The position numbers and the translations under genes are program-made. A stretch of 20,040 nucleotides of DNA from a virus, in IMG/VR virus record IMGVR_UViG_3300020595_000245, positions 1-20,040 of that record. One strand, written 5' to 3'. Positions 8,427 to 15,113 of the stretch are shown piece by piece (position 1 is the stretch's first letter; each line of letters opens with the position of its first letter). The notes under the pieces are model-generated. The model worked only from the letters and a program-made list of their open reading frames with translations, was not told the DNA's origin and did not search any database.

Positions 8427-9787
8427 TAACGTCTGTTTCGTTTGTTATTTGCTAACTCAAAGTTGATAGCGTATTGAAATACTTTCTGTGTTCTAGGATT
8501 TGTTTTCTCATTCAATACAGCATCATTAATGACACAAGGTAAAAACTCACTACCATCCTGAATATATACGTTTGTAGAGAAAAATAACTCACGTAGCCAA
8601 TCAGCTTCCGCTTGTGTTAACCAATCGCTATTTGCGGTTCTAACGCGGTTTACTTTATTAACTATCTGTTTTGTCCCACGGCGTTGCTTATCGTAAGCAG
8701 GGTTAGTATTTGGCGTATTATACGGAACAAATGATTGCTTAAATGATATACGTTCTATATTATTTGATGCGTTTGATTGTAGAGTAAAGTTGTAATAATC
8801 CCATACACCAAACTCATTTTTCCAAGCAAATCTAACTCCATTGTATTCGCAATCACCTTCCTGCTTTACAAATGTAAACTCATCCCATACAGCAGAACCA
8901 TTCTCCAAACCATCATCACCTTGTCCTGTTATTTTGGCTGTATAACTCGCCCATCCACTTGGAGGAGTAATACCAGCATCTACTAAGTTTTGATAACCTA
9001 AACCAATATATAATAATCTAGTTGTCTCATCCTGATTAGTATAAACAGCACTCCATAAATCTGTTATGTTTGTTCTCAATACTCCATTGTTAGAGATAAT
9101 ATTGTAGAAATCATTATTCTGGATTACAGCACCACTAGCATCTTTCCATTGGATTTGAACGTAGAATAAATCCTGCCCTACAGCATTATCTAATACATCC
9201 ATATTACCCTCATAAGCACCAATAGTTAGGTAATCACCTTCTCTAATATATTGTGTTTTAGGTGCTACAGATAAAGCTACATTGTGTGAGAATGTATTAC
9301 CATCGCTTGTGTTTTCCTGAATCCAATAGCTAGCACTATTAAAGTTATAATCTACAGCATCTGGATAATCTACTAACCCATCTGTAATAACATAAAAATC
9401 ACTACCTGATTTAGCTGGTGAACCAGTCGTAGCCGTTTGTATACCATCGTATAATGCGGGAGTATCCGTAGATGATGAAGCATATTGTTCACCAAACTTA
9501 ATATCAAATAACTTATTCGATTCACTTGAAGTAGCAAAGTATTGTGTTTTCCAAGTATTATCACTATCCATTTGGGTAGTTAAAATATTACCCATATTAA
9601 ACACACCTAAAGCACTTGGATTAGGTTGTTGTTTGATACGTTGGATTAATGTAGATGAACCTGATTCAAATACATCTAAAACGTATTGATATTGTGGTTC
9701 GCTTGTTTTATTAGACGAGACAACAAATAGCAAATCATTGTTTGCCATATTGGGTTGTGTCGGTTGTTTTGTTATTGTAATCGCCAT
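8426..9787 (-). CDS. Tail or baseplate structural protein
   Basis: 453 residues starting MAITITKQPTQPNMANNDLL, with beta-rich, Asn/Thr/Tyr-rich composition throughout and no membrane segment. A conserved-looking stretch near residue 320 (YNGVRFAWKNEFGVWDYYNF) and the C-terminal WLRELFFSTNVYIQDGSEFLP are features I recall from structural proteins of flavobacterial phages, where they sit just upstream of the large hub-like protein. A distal-tail or baseplate adaptor role would fit this position. A major tail protein is less likely because of the length and composition but cannot be excluded, since no other major tail protein candidate was seen. Both ends overlap neighbours by one base (TAATG at 8424-8428 and 9785-9789), indicating coupled translation. 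Confidence 0.62.
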   Translation of the reverse strand: MAITITKQPTQPNMANNDLLFVVSSNKTSEPQYQYVLDVFESGSSTLIQRIKQQPNPSALGVFNMGNILTTQMDSDNTWKTQYFATSSESNKLFDIKFGEQYASSSTDTPALYDGIQTATTGSPAKSGSDFYVITDGLVDYPDAVDYNFNSASYWIQENTSDGNTFSHNVALSVAPKTQYIREGDYLTIGAYEGNMDVLDNAVGQDLFYVQIQWKDASGAVIQNNDFYNIISNNGVLRTNITDLWSAVYTNQDETTRLLYIGLGYQNLVDAGITPPSGWASYTAKITGQGDDGLENGSAVWDEFTFVKQEGDCEYNGVRFAWKNEFGVWDYYNFTLQSNASNNIERISFKQSFVPYNTPNTNPAYDKQRRGTKQIVNKVNRVRTANSDWLTQAEADWLRELFFSTNVYIQDGSEFLPCVINDAVLNEKTNPRTQKVFQYAINFELANNKRNRR

Positions 9788-10257
9788 TATTGAAATGCTT
9801 TATCTAATGATTCTTCTATGCCAAATGCTAAATCATCTAATGATTGTTCTGCTACAGCCTCAATACCACGTTCTATAAATGGACGAGGTGTTGTATTTTT
9901 TGTTCTCATTGAGTTTTGAATAGCATACGCTACTCCTATTGGATTACTACCACCAATACGTTTTTGATTTACCCATTGTAATATGGGTTGTAGAGGGGGT
10001 GCTAGGGGTTTACCTAGGGTGCGGGTTGCTTTACTTTGTTTACTACTTGCTTTTCTACCCTCCTCAATAAACACAGCATAATCCTCAGCAAATATATCAA
10101 AACCACCTTTACCATCAGGGACAACCTCAATCGATGCTAATAATCTACCACTTGCTAAAGGTGCCCCATGAGTCCCAGTAGCCGTGAGTAATGAATCTTG
10201 TATCGATTCCTGAAGCTGTAAAGCTATTTCATCATATGTTTGTTTTAGTTCACTCAT
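9787..10257 (-). CDS. HK97 gp10-like head-tail connector/tail completion protein
   Basis: 156 residues. Pattern: an N-terminal helix (YDEIALQLQESIQDSL), ATGTHGAPLASGRLLASIEV, then DYAVFIEEGRKAS, a Pro-rich loop, WVNQKRIG and FIERGIEAV at the C-terminus. The order G-x-L-x-x-S-I, Y-A-x-F-I-E-E-G, then R-P-F-I, fits the HK97 gp10 family, which helps join tails to heads. Length is normal for the family. It sits directly after the putative tail terminator; the start codon follows the upstream stop with no spacer. It is followed by the 453-residue tail protein with a one-base overlap. Confidence 0.72.
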   Translation of the reverse strand: MSELKQTYDEIALQLQESIQDSLLTATGTHGAPLASGRLLASIEVVPDGKGGFDIFAEDYAVFIEEGRKASSKQSKATRTLGKPLAPPLQPILQWVNQKRIGGSNPIGVAYAIQNSMRTKNTTPRPFIERGIEAVAEQSLDDLAFGIEESLDKAFQ

Positions 10258-10710
10258 TTATATCTGTGGGAACTCACAATAGTTGTAAACACCTTCCTCC
10301 TTATAGTTTATAGTAGCTACCCATCCATATGTTCTGTCATTAAATGCCTCATTGACTGGAGTAATATTGATTAAATCAATCCATTCGGTTTGTTGATTAG
10401 CACCATCTCTAAAGTATGAAACGATATCGTAGATGTATTGTTCTGTATCACTCATTACTTGCGATACATCTGTATCAGTTTGATAAGGAACAGATAATGA
10501 ATACATCTCGAATGCTAATGTTCTAATATTATTTTGTAAACCTGGAGACGACAATGGACGTAGAAATATATAAGGGTATTCTACATTTTGAGACGAGGCA
10601 TCTAGTTTATCAATCGTTCCAAAATGGAATGTATTGATTGCTAAATGGGCATTACAAGCACTCTCGAACGTGCTAACTACCTCCTGAAATGATTTATACG
10701 AATATGCCAT
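10258..10710 (-). CDS. Tail terminator/tail completion-like protein
   Basis: 150 residues: an N-terminal helix (SFQEVVSTFESACNAHLAIN), then TFHFGTIDKLD, a beta strand around YPYIFLRPLSS, a second strand pair (TLAFEMYSLSVPYQTDTDVS), a long helix (VMSDTEQYIYDIVSYFRD) and a C-terminal strand region with NDRTYGWVATINYKEE. This alternation, and its place next to a gp10-like connector, match tail terminator or neck proteins that cap the tail tube. The assignment is by pattern and neighbourhood; I cannot name a family with certainty. The ATG at 10710 shares a base with the stop of the upstream gene if its TAA is read as TAATG. Confidence 0.58.
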   Translation of the reverse strand: MAYSYKSFQEVVSTFESACNAHLAINTFHFGTIDKLDASSQNVEYPYIFLRPLSSPGLQNNIRTLAFEMYSLSVPYQTDTDVSQVMSDTEQYIYDIVSYFRDGANQQTEWIDLINITPVNEAFNDRTYGWVATINYKEEGVYNYCEFPQI

Positions 10711-10955
10711 TACTTACTATTTAATACTTCTTTAATGTATTGTGAGTGAATACGTAGCATAGATGCTACCTGATTTACACTATATGTTGCTGATAATGCT
10801 TTTACTCTATTACGTAGTTCAACCTCATCGTATGAGAATGATTTACACGCCTTACATTCAACCGATTTTATCTGTTTTTTCTGCGGTTTTGAAGCGATTT
10901 TACCGCTTGTTCCTGATGAACCGCTGGTTCCGTTGCTTATAGTATTTTCTGCCAT
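10710..10955 (-). CDS. Small Cys-containing protein, unknown function
   Basis: 81 residues. The N-terminus is a low-complexity NGTSGSSGTSGK linker, followed by a basic segment KPQKKQIKS, a single CxxC motif (VECKACKSF) and a C-terminal helical part with VNQVASMLRIHSQYIKEVL that could be a small helix-turn-helix or protein-binding helix pair. A lone CxxC might form half of a metal site in a dimer. I do not recognise the family. It lies between the tail assembly chaperone and the tail terminator-like gene. Its start is 8 nt after the end of the -1 frame of the chaperone, and its stop overlaps the next ATG. Confidence 0.62.
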   Translation of the reverse strand: MAENTISNGTSGSSGTSGKIASKPQKKQIKSVECKACKSFSYDEVELRNRVKALSATYSVNQVASMLRIHSQYIKEVLNSK

Positions 10956-10963
10956 AATATACG

Positions 10964-11254
10964 TTATTTTATTTTGTTTTGATTCATTGCTTGTTTCTGT
11001 CGTTTTATTTTCTCTTCTGTCTCATCCCTTAACATCGACATATAGTTCATTACAAATACTATATTTAGAGAGAGAAGGTTGTTCTCGCCCCCGATTTGAA
11101 GGATGGGAGTTTTTCCCAACTCATATAGCGTGTATAACCACCCATAATGTTCTTGTATTGTGATATCTCGTTCCTCATCAACTTCTGTCTCATCAGTTTC
11201 GACATTTGGGCTGTAGAGGTTAGGGAATCTAGCGACGATAGATTGCCTACCCCT
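10964..11254 (-). CDS. -1 frame extension of the tail assembly chaperone (GT-like)
   Basis: Starting right after the slippery heptamer, the -1 frame is open for 96 codons to a TAA at 10964-10966. It has no convincing start of its own near the beginning, and two adjacent TGA codons close this frame a short way upstream of the slip site. The peptide begins RGRQSIVARFPNLY, has an acidic stretch (ETDETEVDEERD), then HYGWLYTLYELGK, NNLLSLNIVFVMNYMSMLRD and a basic end KRQKQAMNQNKIK. It looks like a folded helical protein rather than chance sequence. A slip would yield a fusion of about 284 residues versus 250 in frame zero. The frame ends 8 nt before the next gene's ATG, filling what would otherwise be an unexplained gap. 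Confidence 0.7.
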   Translation of the reverse strand, partial: RGRQSIVARFPNLYSPNVETDETEVDEERDITIQEHYGWLYTLYELGKTPILQIGGENNLLSLNIVFVMNYMSMLRDETEEKIKRQKQAMNQNKIK

Positions 11255-11817
11255 AAAAAAAAACTCAATGCCCCTAATGCTACTGAGGCGGGGAACTCAT
11301 CAAACAACTTAGCTTGTTTTTTTCGCAACTCATTGTCGTAGTCCTCCACCTCATAGTAGTCCATTAAGTGTTCGACTTTGTCCTTAGTGAATATTAGTTT
11401 AAGTGATGATTTCACTTTGAACTTCATATTCTTGATTTTATGAGATTTAATAGGACGATACAATATAGAAACCAACTCGGTTAGATTGTTCATTTTGTCC
11501 TTTGCTAAGTTATCTAAATCGATATACTCAGCTAAACTCATTTTGGACATTGGTGTGAAACCATATTGTTGTCCTTCAAACTCTAATATAGGGTAAAACT
11601 CAATATTCTGGGCTTCATCCAATATTGTTCTAATGGTTTTCCATACCGCTGTAATGGTTGGAATATCCCATTTTTTTACCTCATTTATACTTAATCCAGC
11701 CACAGCTGAAATCGTATGTAGCACTTGGAGGTTATCCTCTAAGGAATATACCTTATCCATTGCTTGATACTGCTTTAATGTCAAATAAGCAGGTAAGTTT
11801 AGTTGTATCTCTTTCAT
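11065..11817 (-). CDS. Tail assembly chaperone, zero-frame product
   Basis: 250 residues, MKEIQLNLPAYLTLKQYQAMDKVYSLED at the N-terminus, largely alpha-helical, with a hydrophobic FPASVALGALSFFLGVGN stretch at about 174-191. Position soon after terminase and before other tail genes, the length, and above all a slippery site at codons 186-188 followed by a long open -1 frame point to a G/GT-type tail assembly chaperone, which coats the tape measure during tail tube assembly. The 62 zero-frame codons after the slip (through FKSGARTTFSL) differ in style from the -1 frame and may be only partly functional. No Shine-Dalgarno site is seen; the ATG at 11817 lies after a 118-nt gap behind terL. The family itself is too divergent for me to name with certainty. 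Confidence 0.68.
   Translation of the reverse strand: MKEIQLNLPAYLTLKQYQAMDKVYSLEDNLQVLHTISAVAGLSINEVKKWDIPTITAVWKTIRTILDEAQNIEFYPILEFEGQQYGFTPMSKMSLAEYIDLDNLAKDKMNNLTELVSILYRPIKSHKIKNMKFKVKSSLKLIFTKDKVEHLMDYYEVEDYDNELRKKQAKLFDEFPASVALGALSFFLGVGNLSSLDSLTSTAQMSKLMRQKLMRNEISQYKNIMGGYTRYMSWEKLPSFKSGARTTFSL
11217..11263 (-). promoter_or_regulatory. Programmed -1 ribosomal frameshift site: slippery U UUU UUA plus stem-loop
   Basis: On the minus strand nine T's (11263-11255) followed by A read AGT TTT TTT TTA GGG in the gene frame, so the heptamer T TTT TTA is in register for a -1 slip. After a 5-nt spacer (GGGGT) comes a stem: AGG-C-AATCTA (11248-11239) pairs with TAGATT-C-CCT (11231-11222) around a 7-nt loop, one C/C mismatch, with possible extension by the flanking GGG and CCT. 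This is the standard layout of a stimulated -1 frameshift signal. A homopolymer sequencing error is the main alternative. Confidence 0.72.
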
Positions 11818-11913
11818 ATGGTATAATATCGTTTATGGGCGATTTAGTCTCGGTTGATATTACGATGGTGAAACATTTGATATTTCTATGTTTTCCATCT
11901 CTCTCTCAAAAGG

Positions 11914-11944
11914 TAGCCCGACGTTTCTGTTGGGCTATTTTTTT
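11914..11944 (+). terminator. Intrinsic terminator facing the plus direction behind terL
   Basis: TAGCCCGAC (11914-11922) pairs with GTTGGGCTA (11929-11937) around a 6-nt loop, followed by seven T's (11938-11944). One pair is G-U in a plus-strand RNA; on the minus strand the same position is an A/C mismatch and the 3' flank is only ACCTTTTG, so the plus direction is favoured. All adjacent genes are on the minus strand, so it either stops antisense transcripts or ends a small plus-strand RNA. It may also act weakly behind terL. The T-run overlaps the terL stop codon. Confidence 0.6.
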
Positions 11945-13199
11945 ACCCCCATTGTGGATTTAAGTTATTATTTGTCATTCCTATTTTAATGGCATTCAAA
12001 CCACTACTTTTTATTTTATTTCTACTTAAGTTAGCTAACCATAAGGCATCTACACAATCATCATTTACCCCATTAGGGTGTGAGAATGATATTTTACCAT
12101 TAGCTGAATATTTGTAGGTAAAAGCACTTAGTTCATTATATAGATGAGGGAAAAACTCCTTAGTTGGAATCTCAATCACACCAGCATCCATATCTGTCAT
12201 CAACGTTCTAATAGCATTCATTTTACTATCCTGCGTTGATATAAACGGCATAGTTATTCTAATGTGTTTACGTATTAGTTCAAACATAGCCTTACCAATC
12301 CCATTTGTCTCAACAAGACATCCTTGAACGGAGTAGCGTTTGAGTGTCGCAATATATCTGTTCGCAATGTTCTCAAGTGTATCATTGTTAGTTCTGTCAA
12401 TAAAAACAACCCTCCCTGATTCATCGATGATTGTGAGAACTGAATAGTCGCTTGATAATCCTGTATCAATGCCAGCAAAATATCTATTTCCTCTATTAGG
12501 TTGTGTCCATTCATATATTATAGCATTTTTATCTATACTCTGGAATACATCATTAGTGCTGTCTGTAAACTCAGCTTCATACTCACTCCTAAATACATCT
12601 ATTGGTAATGATTTACGTGCTTCCTCTATTAACTCAGGTTTAACATAAGGGCAAGCCTCTAATGGAATACGATATGATATATAATCGTTATTACCCTCTT
12701 GTCCACGTAAGTAATATTCATAGAAATGATTTTTACCTCGTGGTGTAGATATCATTAAACATTTTTTACCATTAGGGTTTAATGTCGGTAGTATTGCTTT
12801 CTCTATTGTTTCCTTATTTAGGTAAGCTACCTCATCTAATATCAAGTAATGAAAACGGAATCCCCTAACTGAATCTGCCCTATCGGCTGATAGAAACTTG
12901 ATGCTACTACCATTAATAAACTTGATTGTTAAATCTGCTTTATTGCTTGACTCAATCAAATCGTGTGTTTTGCTTTGTATTATCTCAAATACTTCCTTTC
13001 CCAAAGCAAATATGGGAGTGATATAACCTAACTTACTATCATTATTACGTAATGCCCAAAATAATAGCATATTAATACCTAATAATGTTTTACCAGCACC
13101 ACGTGGCGATACTAATACACCGAATAAATGCGGGGAATCAGCGTATAAATCGATGAACTCCCTTTGTGCGGTATATGGTTTGAATAGGTTTACTTTCAT
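11943..13199 (-). CDS. terL: Terminase large subunit (ATPase/nuclease)
   Basis: 418 residues, full length. ATPase domain: Walker A SPRGAGKT at 31-38, Walker B LILDE with D122 and E123, coupling motif STPRGK at 151-156. Nuclease domain of RNase H fold: GIDTGLSSDYS with D245, LVETNG with E297, and NDDCVDALW with D380/D381 and D384 as the third acidic cluster. All key residues are present, so it should be an active packaging motor that pumps DNA into the prohead and cuts the concatemer. The start at 13199 follows the small-subunit stop by 3 nt. An intrinsic hairpin lies at its 3' end. A portal gene would normally follow but does not. Confidence 0.95.
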   Translation of the reverse strand: MKVNLFKPYTAQREFIDLYADSPHLFGVLVSPRGAGKTLLGINMLLFWALRNNDSKLGYITPIFALGKEVFEIIQSKTHDLIESSNKADLTIKFINGSSIKFLSADRADSVRGFRFHYLILDEVAYLNKETIEKAILPTLNPNGKKCLMISTPRGKNHFYEYYLRGQEGNNDYISYRIPLEACPYVKPELIEEARKSLPIDVFRSEYEAEFTDSTNDVFQSIDKNAIIYEWTQPNRGNRYFAGIDTGLSSDYSVLTIIDESGRVVFIDRTNNDTLENIANRYIATLKRYSVQGCLVETNGIGKAMFELIRKHIRITMPFISTQDSKMNAIRTLMTDMDAGVIEIPTKEFFPHLYNELSAFTYKYSANGKISFSHPNGVNDDCVDALWLANLSRNKIKSSGLNAIKIGMTNNNLNPQWG

Positions 13200-13202
13200 C
13201 GT

Positions 13203-13580
13203 TTAATCGCTGAAGTCAACGTTTATGGTAATATTACCTTTTACCTCGTGTTGGTGTCTCTCTATCTCAGCACCTTGTATTTTGGCTTGATACTTAATAG
13301 CATCTAACCACGTTCGTCTATCTTCTGCTTCGATAGCTGACATTTTTATTTGTTCAAGTTCGATTAATGCTTTATTGGCTGATTCGCGTATGTTATCGCT
13401 AAACTCATCGTTCAAAATAACCCAAGCATCTTTCCACATATCATTAGCTTGTCTGTTATTGATGTGGTATTTCTCCCTAGCCCACGAAGTGTATTGAGTC
13501 CACCCCGATTTATTCTCTAGGATATACTCAACACTCTCGTCGATATGCTGTTGATACTCTACTTTATTAGACTTACTCAT
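13203..13580 (-). CDS. terS: Terminase small subunit
   Basis: 125 residues immediately upstream of terL. The N-terminal part (residues about 8-55, HIDESVEYILENKSGWTQYT, then AREKYHINNRQANDMW) reads as a helical DNA-binding domain. The middle is helical (NKALIELEQIKMSAIEAEDR, a likely oligomerisation region), followed by RRTWLDAIKYQAKIQGAE and a short beta end KGNITINVDF. This layout, the size and the location fit a small terminase subunit that recognises the packaging site and loads TerL. Identity rests on architecture and neighbourhood. The ATG overlaps the end of the upstream gene by 8 nt. Confidence 0.82.
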   Translation of the reverse strand: MSKSNKVEYQQHIDESVEYILENKSGWTQYTSWAREKYHINNRQANDMWKDAWVILNDEFSDNIRESANKALIELEQIKMSAIEAEDRRTWLDAIKYQAKIQGAEIERHQHEVKGNITINVDFSD

Positions 13581-13767
13581 TGAATGTAAACTCTTGTTGT
13601 TCTGCTTGTGGTTGTTGTTCAGGCATTTCTAGTTCCTCACCTAATAGGTGTTCCATATCGTTTTCCTTAGCATAATCTACTTGTAATACTAAACCGATTG
13701 CCTTAAATATTTTAGCACAATCCTCGATTGTTTTAATGTTGTCAAAGTTAATGTTTGCTACTTTCAT
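13573..13767 (-). CDS. Small acidic protein, unknown function
   Basis: 64 residues, MKVANINFDNIKTIEDCAKIFKAIGLV..., ending in a Glu/Gln/Pro-rich tail (MPEQQPQAEQQEFTFNE). No motif I recognise. The N-terminal two thirds could be a small alpha/beta fold and the tail is probably disordered. The start overlaps the upstream stop as ATGA at 13764-13767 and the end overlaps terS by 8 nt, so it is translated as part of the operon. Location beside terS is compatible with a packaging accessory role, but nothing in the sequence shows it. Confidence 0.65.
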   Translation of the reverse strand: MKVANINFDNIKTIEDCAKIFKAIGLVLQVDYAKENDMEHLLGEELEMPEQQPQAEQQEFTFNE

Positions 13768-13970
13768 AATAGTCGTTTTATTTGTTCTAGTTTATTTTCT
13801 GCCATATAGAGTTGTTGTTTTAACTCTGTATTCTCATTTATTACCTCCCATAGACGATTTGTCATATCCTCTGTCATCTGGATTTCCTTAGGTTCACTTA
13901 CACCCACATCAATGCCTTCTGCTGTTTTAATAATAGTTTTTTCTAATCCATCCTTAAATACGAATCCCAT
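13764..13970 (-). CDS. Small protein with C-terminal coiled coil, unknown function
   Basis: 68 residues. The N-terminal half MGFVFKDGLEKTIIKTAEGI is unremarkable. The C-terminal half (MTNRLWEVINENTELKQQLYMAENKLEQIKRLL) has heptad-like Leu/Ile spacing and probably forms a coiled coil. No family recognised. It overlaps the upstream gene by 17 nt and the downstream gene by ATGA. Confidence 0.62.
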   Translation of the reverse strand: MGFVFKDGLEKTIIKTAEGIDVGVSEPKEIQMTEDMTNRLWEVINENTELKQQLYMAENKLEQIKRLL

Positions 13971-14151
13971 TTTCCTCTAGTTTTAGTTTTAATGTTTCTA
14001 TTTCCTTATATAATCTATCCTTCGTTCCACTACCTCGTGGTTCTGGTATTGATTTACCTTCAGCCCAAGCATACACAGCTTCCTCTAACCAATCTCTGTG
14101 TTCATCATCGCCGTGTAATATCCCTTCTAATAGTATTTTTATATCAGGCAT
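13954..14151 (-). CDS. Small protein, unknown function
   Basis: 65 residues, MPDIKILLEGILHGDDEHRDWLEEAVYAW then AEGKSIPEPRGSGTKDRLYK and a short coiled-coil-like end (IETLKLKLEENG). The HGDDEHRDWLxEA motif with conserved-looking His and acidic residues recalls small phage early proteins, but I cannot name the family. Its ATG overlaps the end of the upstream 53-residue gene by 8 nt and its own end overlaps the next gene, so it is embedded in the operon. Confidence 0.62.
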   Translation of the reverse strand: MPDIKILLEGILHGDDEHRDWLEEAVYAWAEGKSIPEPRGSGTKDRLYKEIETLKLKLEENGIRI

Positions 14152-14305
14152 CGCTTGCTTGTTTATTTAACGTTATTTGTTCCTTCATCCACGCTGTAGC
14201 TGTATTTAGTTCCTCGAACTTACCTACTATCTCCATTTCATTGAACACGAGATAATATCGTTTTTTAGCGTGTCGCGTCTCAAGTATTTTCCATTTTTTT
14301 CTCAT
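14144..14305 (-). CDS. Short basic protein, unknown function
   Basis: 53 residues, MRKKWKILETRHAKKRYYLVFNEMEIVGKF, then EELNTATAWMKEQITLNKQAS. This ORF fills the space between two other small genes. Its ATG overlaps the upstream stop (14302-14305, ATGA) and its TGA overlaps the next ATG by 8 nt. The N-terminus is strongly basic with a beta-strand pattern (YYLVFNEMEIVGKF) and the C-terminus is a helix, like small DNA-binding or inhibitory phage proteins. Function unknown. It is short enough to be lost in automatic calling. Confidence 0.66.
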   Translation of the reverse strand: MRKKWKILETRHAKKRYYLVFNEMEIVGKFEELNTATAWMKEQITLNKQASDA

Positions 14306-14559
14306 ATCATCCAATCATCATTTTTTTCCCAACAACTACATTCTGGAACATATATAAAGTCAAACCTATAACTCGTATCATATTCCTTATACGCCTTAAC
14401 ATCCTCCTCGGGTGCCAAACTACATTTTGTTTCACAATACTTACACTTAGGTGTTTTAGGAAAAACCATTTTAGCTTGTTCCTTCATTGTCATTACTCTA
14501 GTCTCTCTCATTGGTGGTTTATATTTTTTAGCCCCTTTACGTTTTTTACTCTTTGCCAT
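14302..14559 (-). CDS. Small zinc-knuckle-like protein
   Basis: 85 residues from the start at 14559 (MAKSKKRKGAKKYKPPMRE). The N-terminal 20 residues are very basic. The C-terminal part has CKYCETKCSLAPEE and, after about 25 residues, VPECSCW. This gives CxxCxxxC plus CxC, enough cysteines for a zinc site. A longer reading from 14634 is possible but would add 25 residues over most of the end of the upstream gene. The 14559 start gives a 14-nt overlap and a more natural basic N-terminus, so I prefer it. A nucleic-acid-binding role is plausible but inferred. Confidence 0.62.
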   Translation of the reverse strand: MAKSKKRKGAKKYKPPMRETRVMTMKEQAKMVFPKTPKCKYCETKCSLAPEEDVKAYKEYDTSYRFDFIYVPECSCWEKNDDWMI

Positions 14560-14896
14560 ATTTTCCGTCAAAATCAGGTTCCTTAGTTCCTTGTTTCCAT
14601 AAGTTGTAGTTGCCTTTATATTTGTAGATAACATCCATCAACTCATCATTTGTTAGCATATCTACTTCCTCAGGCTGGATATTAACATACCATTGGTTGT
14701 ATTTGTTTCCGTGTTTAGCCCATCGTTCAGCATTTTCCTCATTGTTATCACCAAACTCCTCAGCTATTTTCTGTTTAGCTTTATTCCATAGTGCTTCCTT
14801 CTCCTCCTCTGTCTCCCATAACTTACCTTTGTTGGTTGTAGATTCACCATTTTTAACACCTTTTGGACGTCCACCTCTATACGGATGCTTTGCCAT
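14546..14896 (-). CDS. Small hydrophilic protein with AT-hook-like N-terminus
   Basis: 116 residues. The N-terminus MAKHPYRGGRPKGVKNGEST contains GRPKGVKN, close to an AT-hook core (GRP), suggesting minor-groove DNA contact. The rest is charged and Trp/Tyr-rich (AERWAKHGNKYNQWYVNIQP, DELMDVIYKYKGNYNLW) without a motif I know. It overlaps the upstream gene by 20 nt. A small DNA-binding early protein is a reasonable guess only. Confidence 0.6.
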   Translation of the reverse strand: MAKHPYRGGRPKGVKNGESTTNKGKLWETEEEKEALWNKAKQKIAEEFGDNNEENAERWAKHGNKYNQWYVNIQPEEVDMLTNDELMDVIYKYKGNYNLWKQGTKEPDFDGKYGKE

Positions 14897-15113
14897 ATAA
14901 CTCCCTTATTTGTGTTTCGTATTGAGAAAAAAATGATTTAACCATTCTAGCTTGGGTTTTATACTCACAACTACAGCTTCGTGGTTGTGGTTTATCCCAC
15001 CCCCTTAGTATTCGTTCAGCCTCGTTCCATATACCGATTGTAGGATTATGTAAAGCACCATCACGAATAGGATACCATTTCTCCATAATATATGTTGCTT
15101 CCTCAGTCGTCAT
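14877..15113 (-). CDS. Small protein with CSC motif, unknown function
   Basis: 78 residues. MTTEEATYIMEKWYPIRDGAL then HNPTIGIWNEAERIL and PRSCSCEYKTQARMV. I recall the combination of IxDGALHNP, W-N-x-A, and a CSC motif from short proteins in Bacteroidota phages, always of unknown function. A single metal or disulfide site through the two cysteines is possible. Start coupled by ATGA to the end of the GIY-YIG gene (15110-15113). Confidence 0.65.
   Translation of the reverse strand: MTTEEATYIMEKWYPIRDGALHNPTIGIWNEAERILRGWDKPQPRSCSCEYKTQARMVKSFFSQYETQIRELYGKASV

Noticed and set aside
10964-11050. Independent 28-residue ORF starting ATG at 11050 (MNYMSMLRDETEE...)
   Set aside because: The same frame continues far upstream to the slippery site with protein-like sequence, so it is better read as the end of the -1 frame extension.
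11103-11117. Alternative slippery site GGGAAAAAC in the chaperone gene
   Set aside because: The heptamer is not in the right register for a two-tRNA -1 slip, and the -1 frame is already open and protein-like about 130 nt upstream, where a canonical T TTT TTA exists.
11822-11827. TATAAT at the start of the chaperone gap as a plus-strand promoter
   Set aside because: No -35 element at a usable spacing, and Bacteroidota promoters use a different consensus; AT-rich chance match.
11840-11905. 12-residue minus-strand ORF (MENIEISNVSPS) in the gap behind terL
   Set aside because: Too short, with no coupling to a neighbour and no family resemblance.
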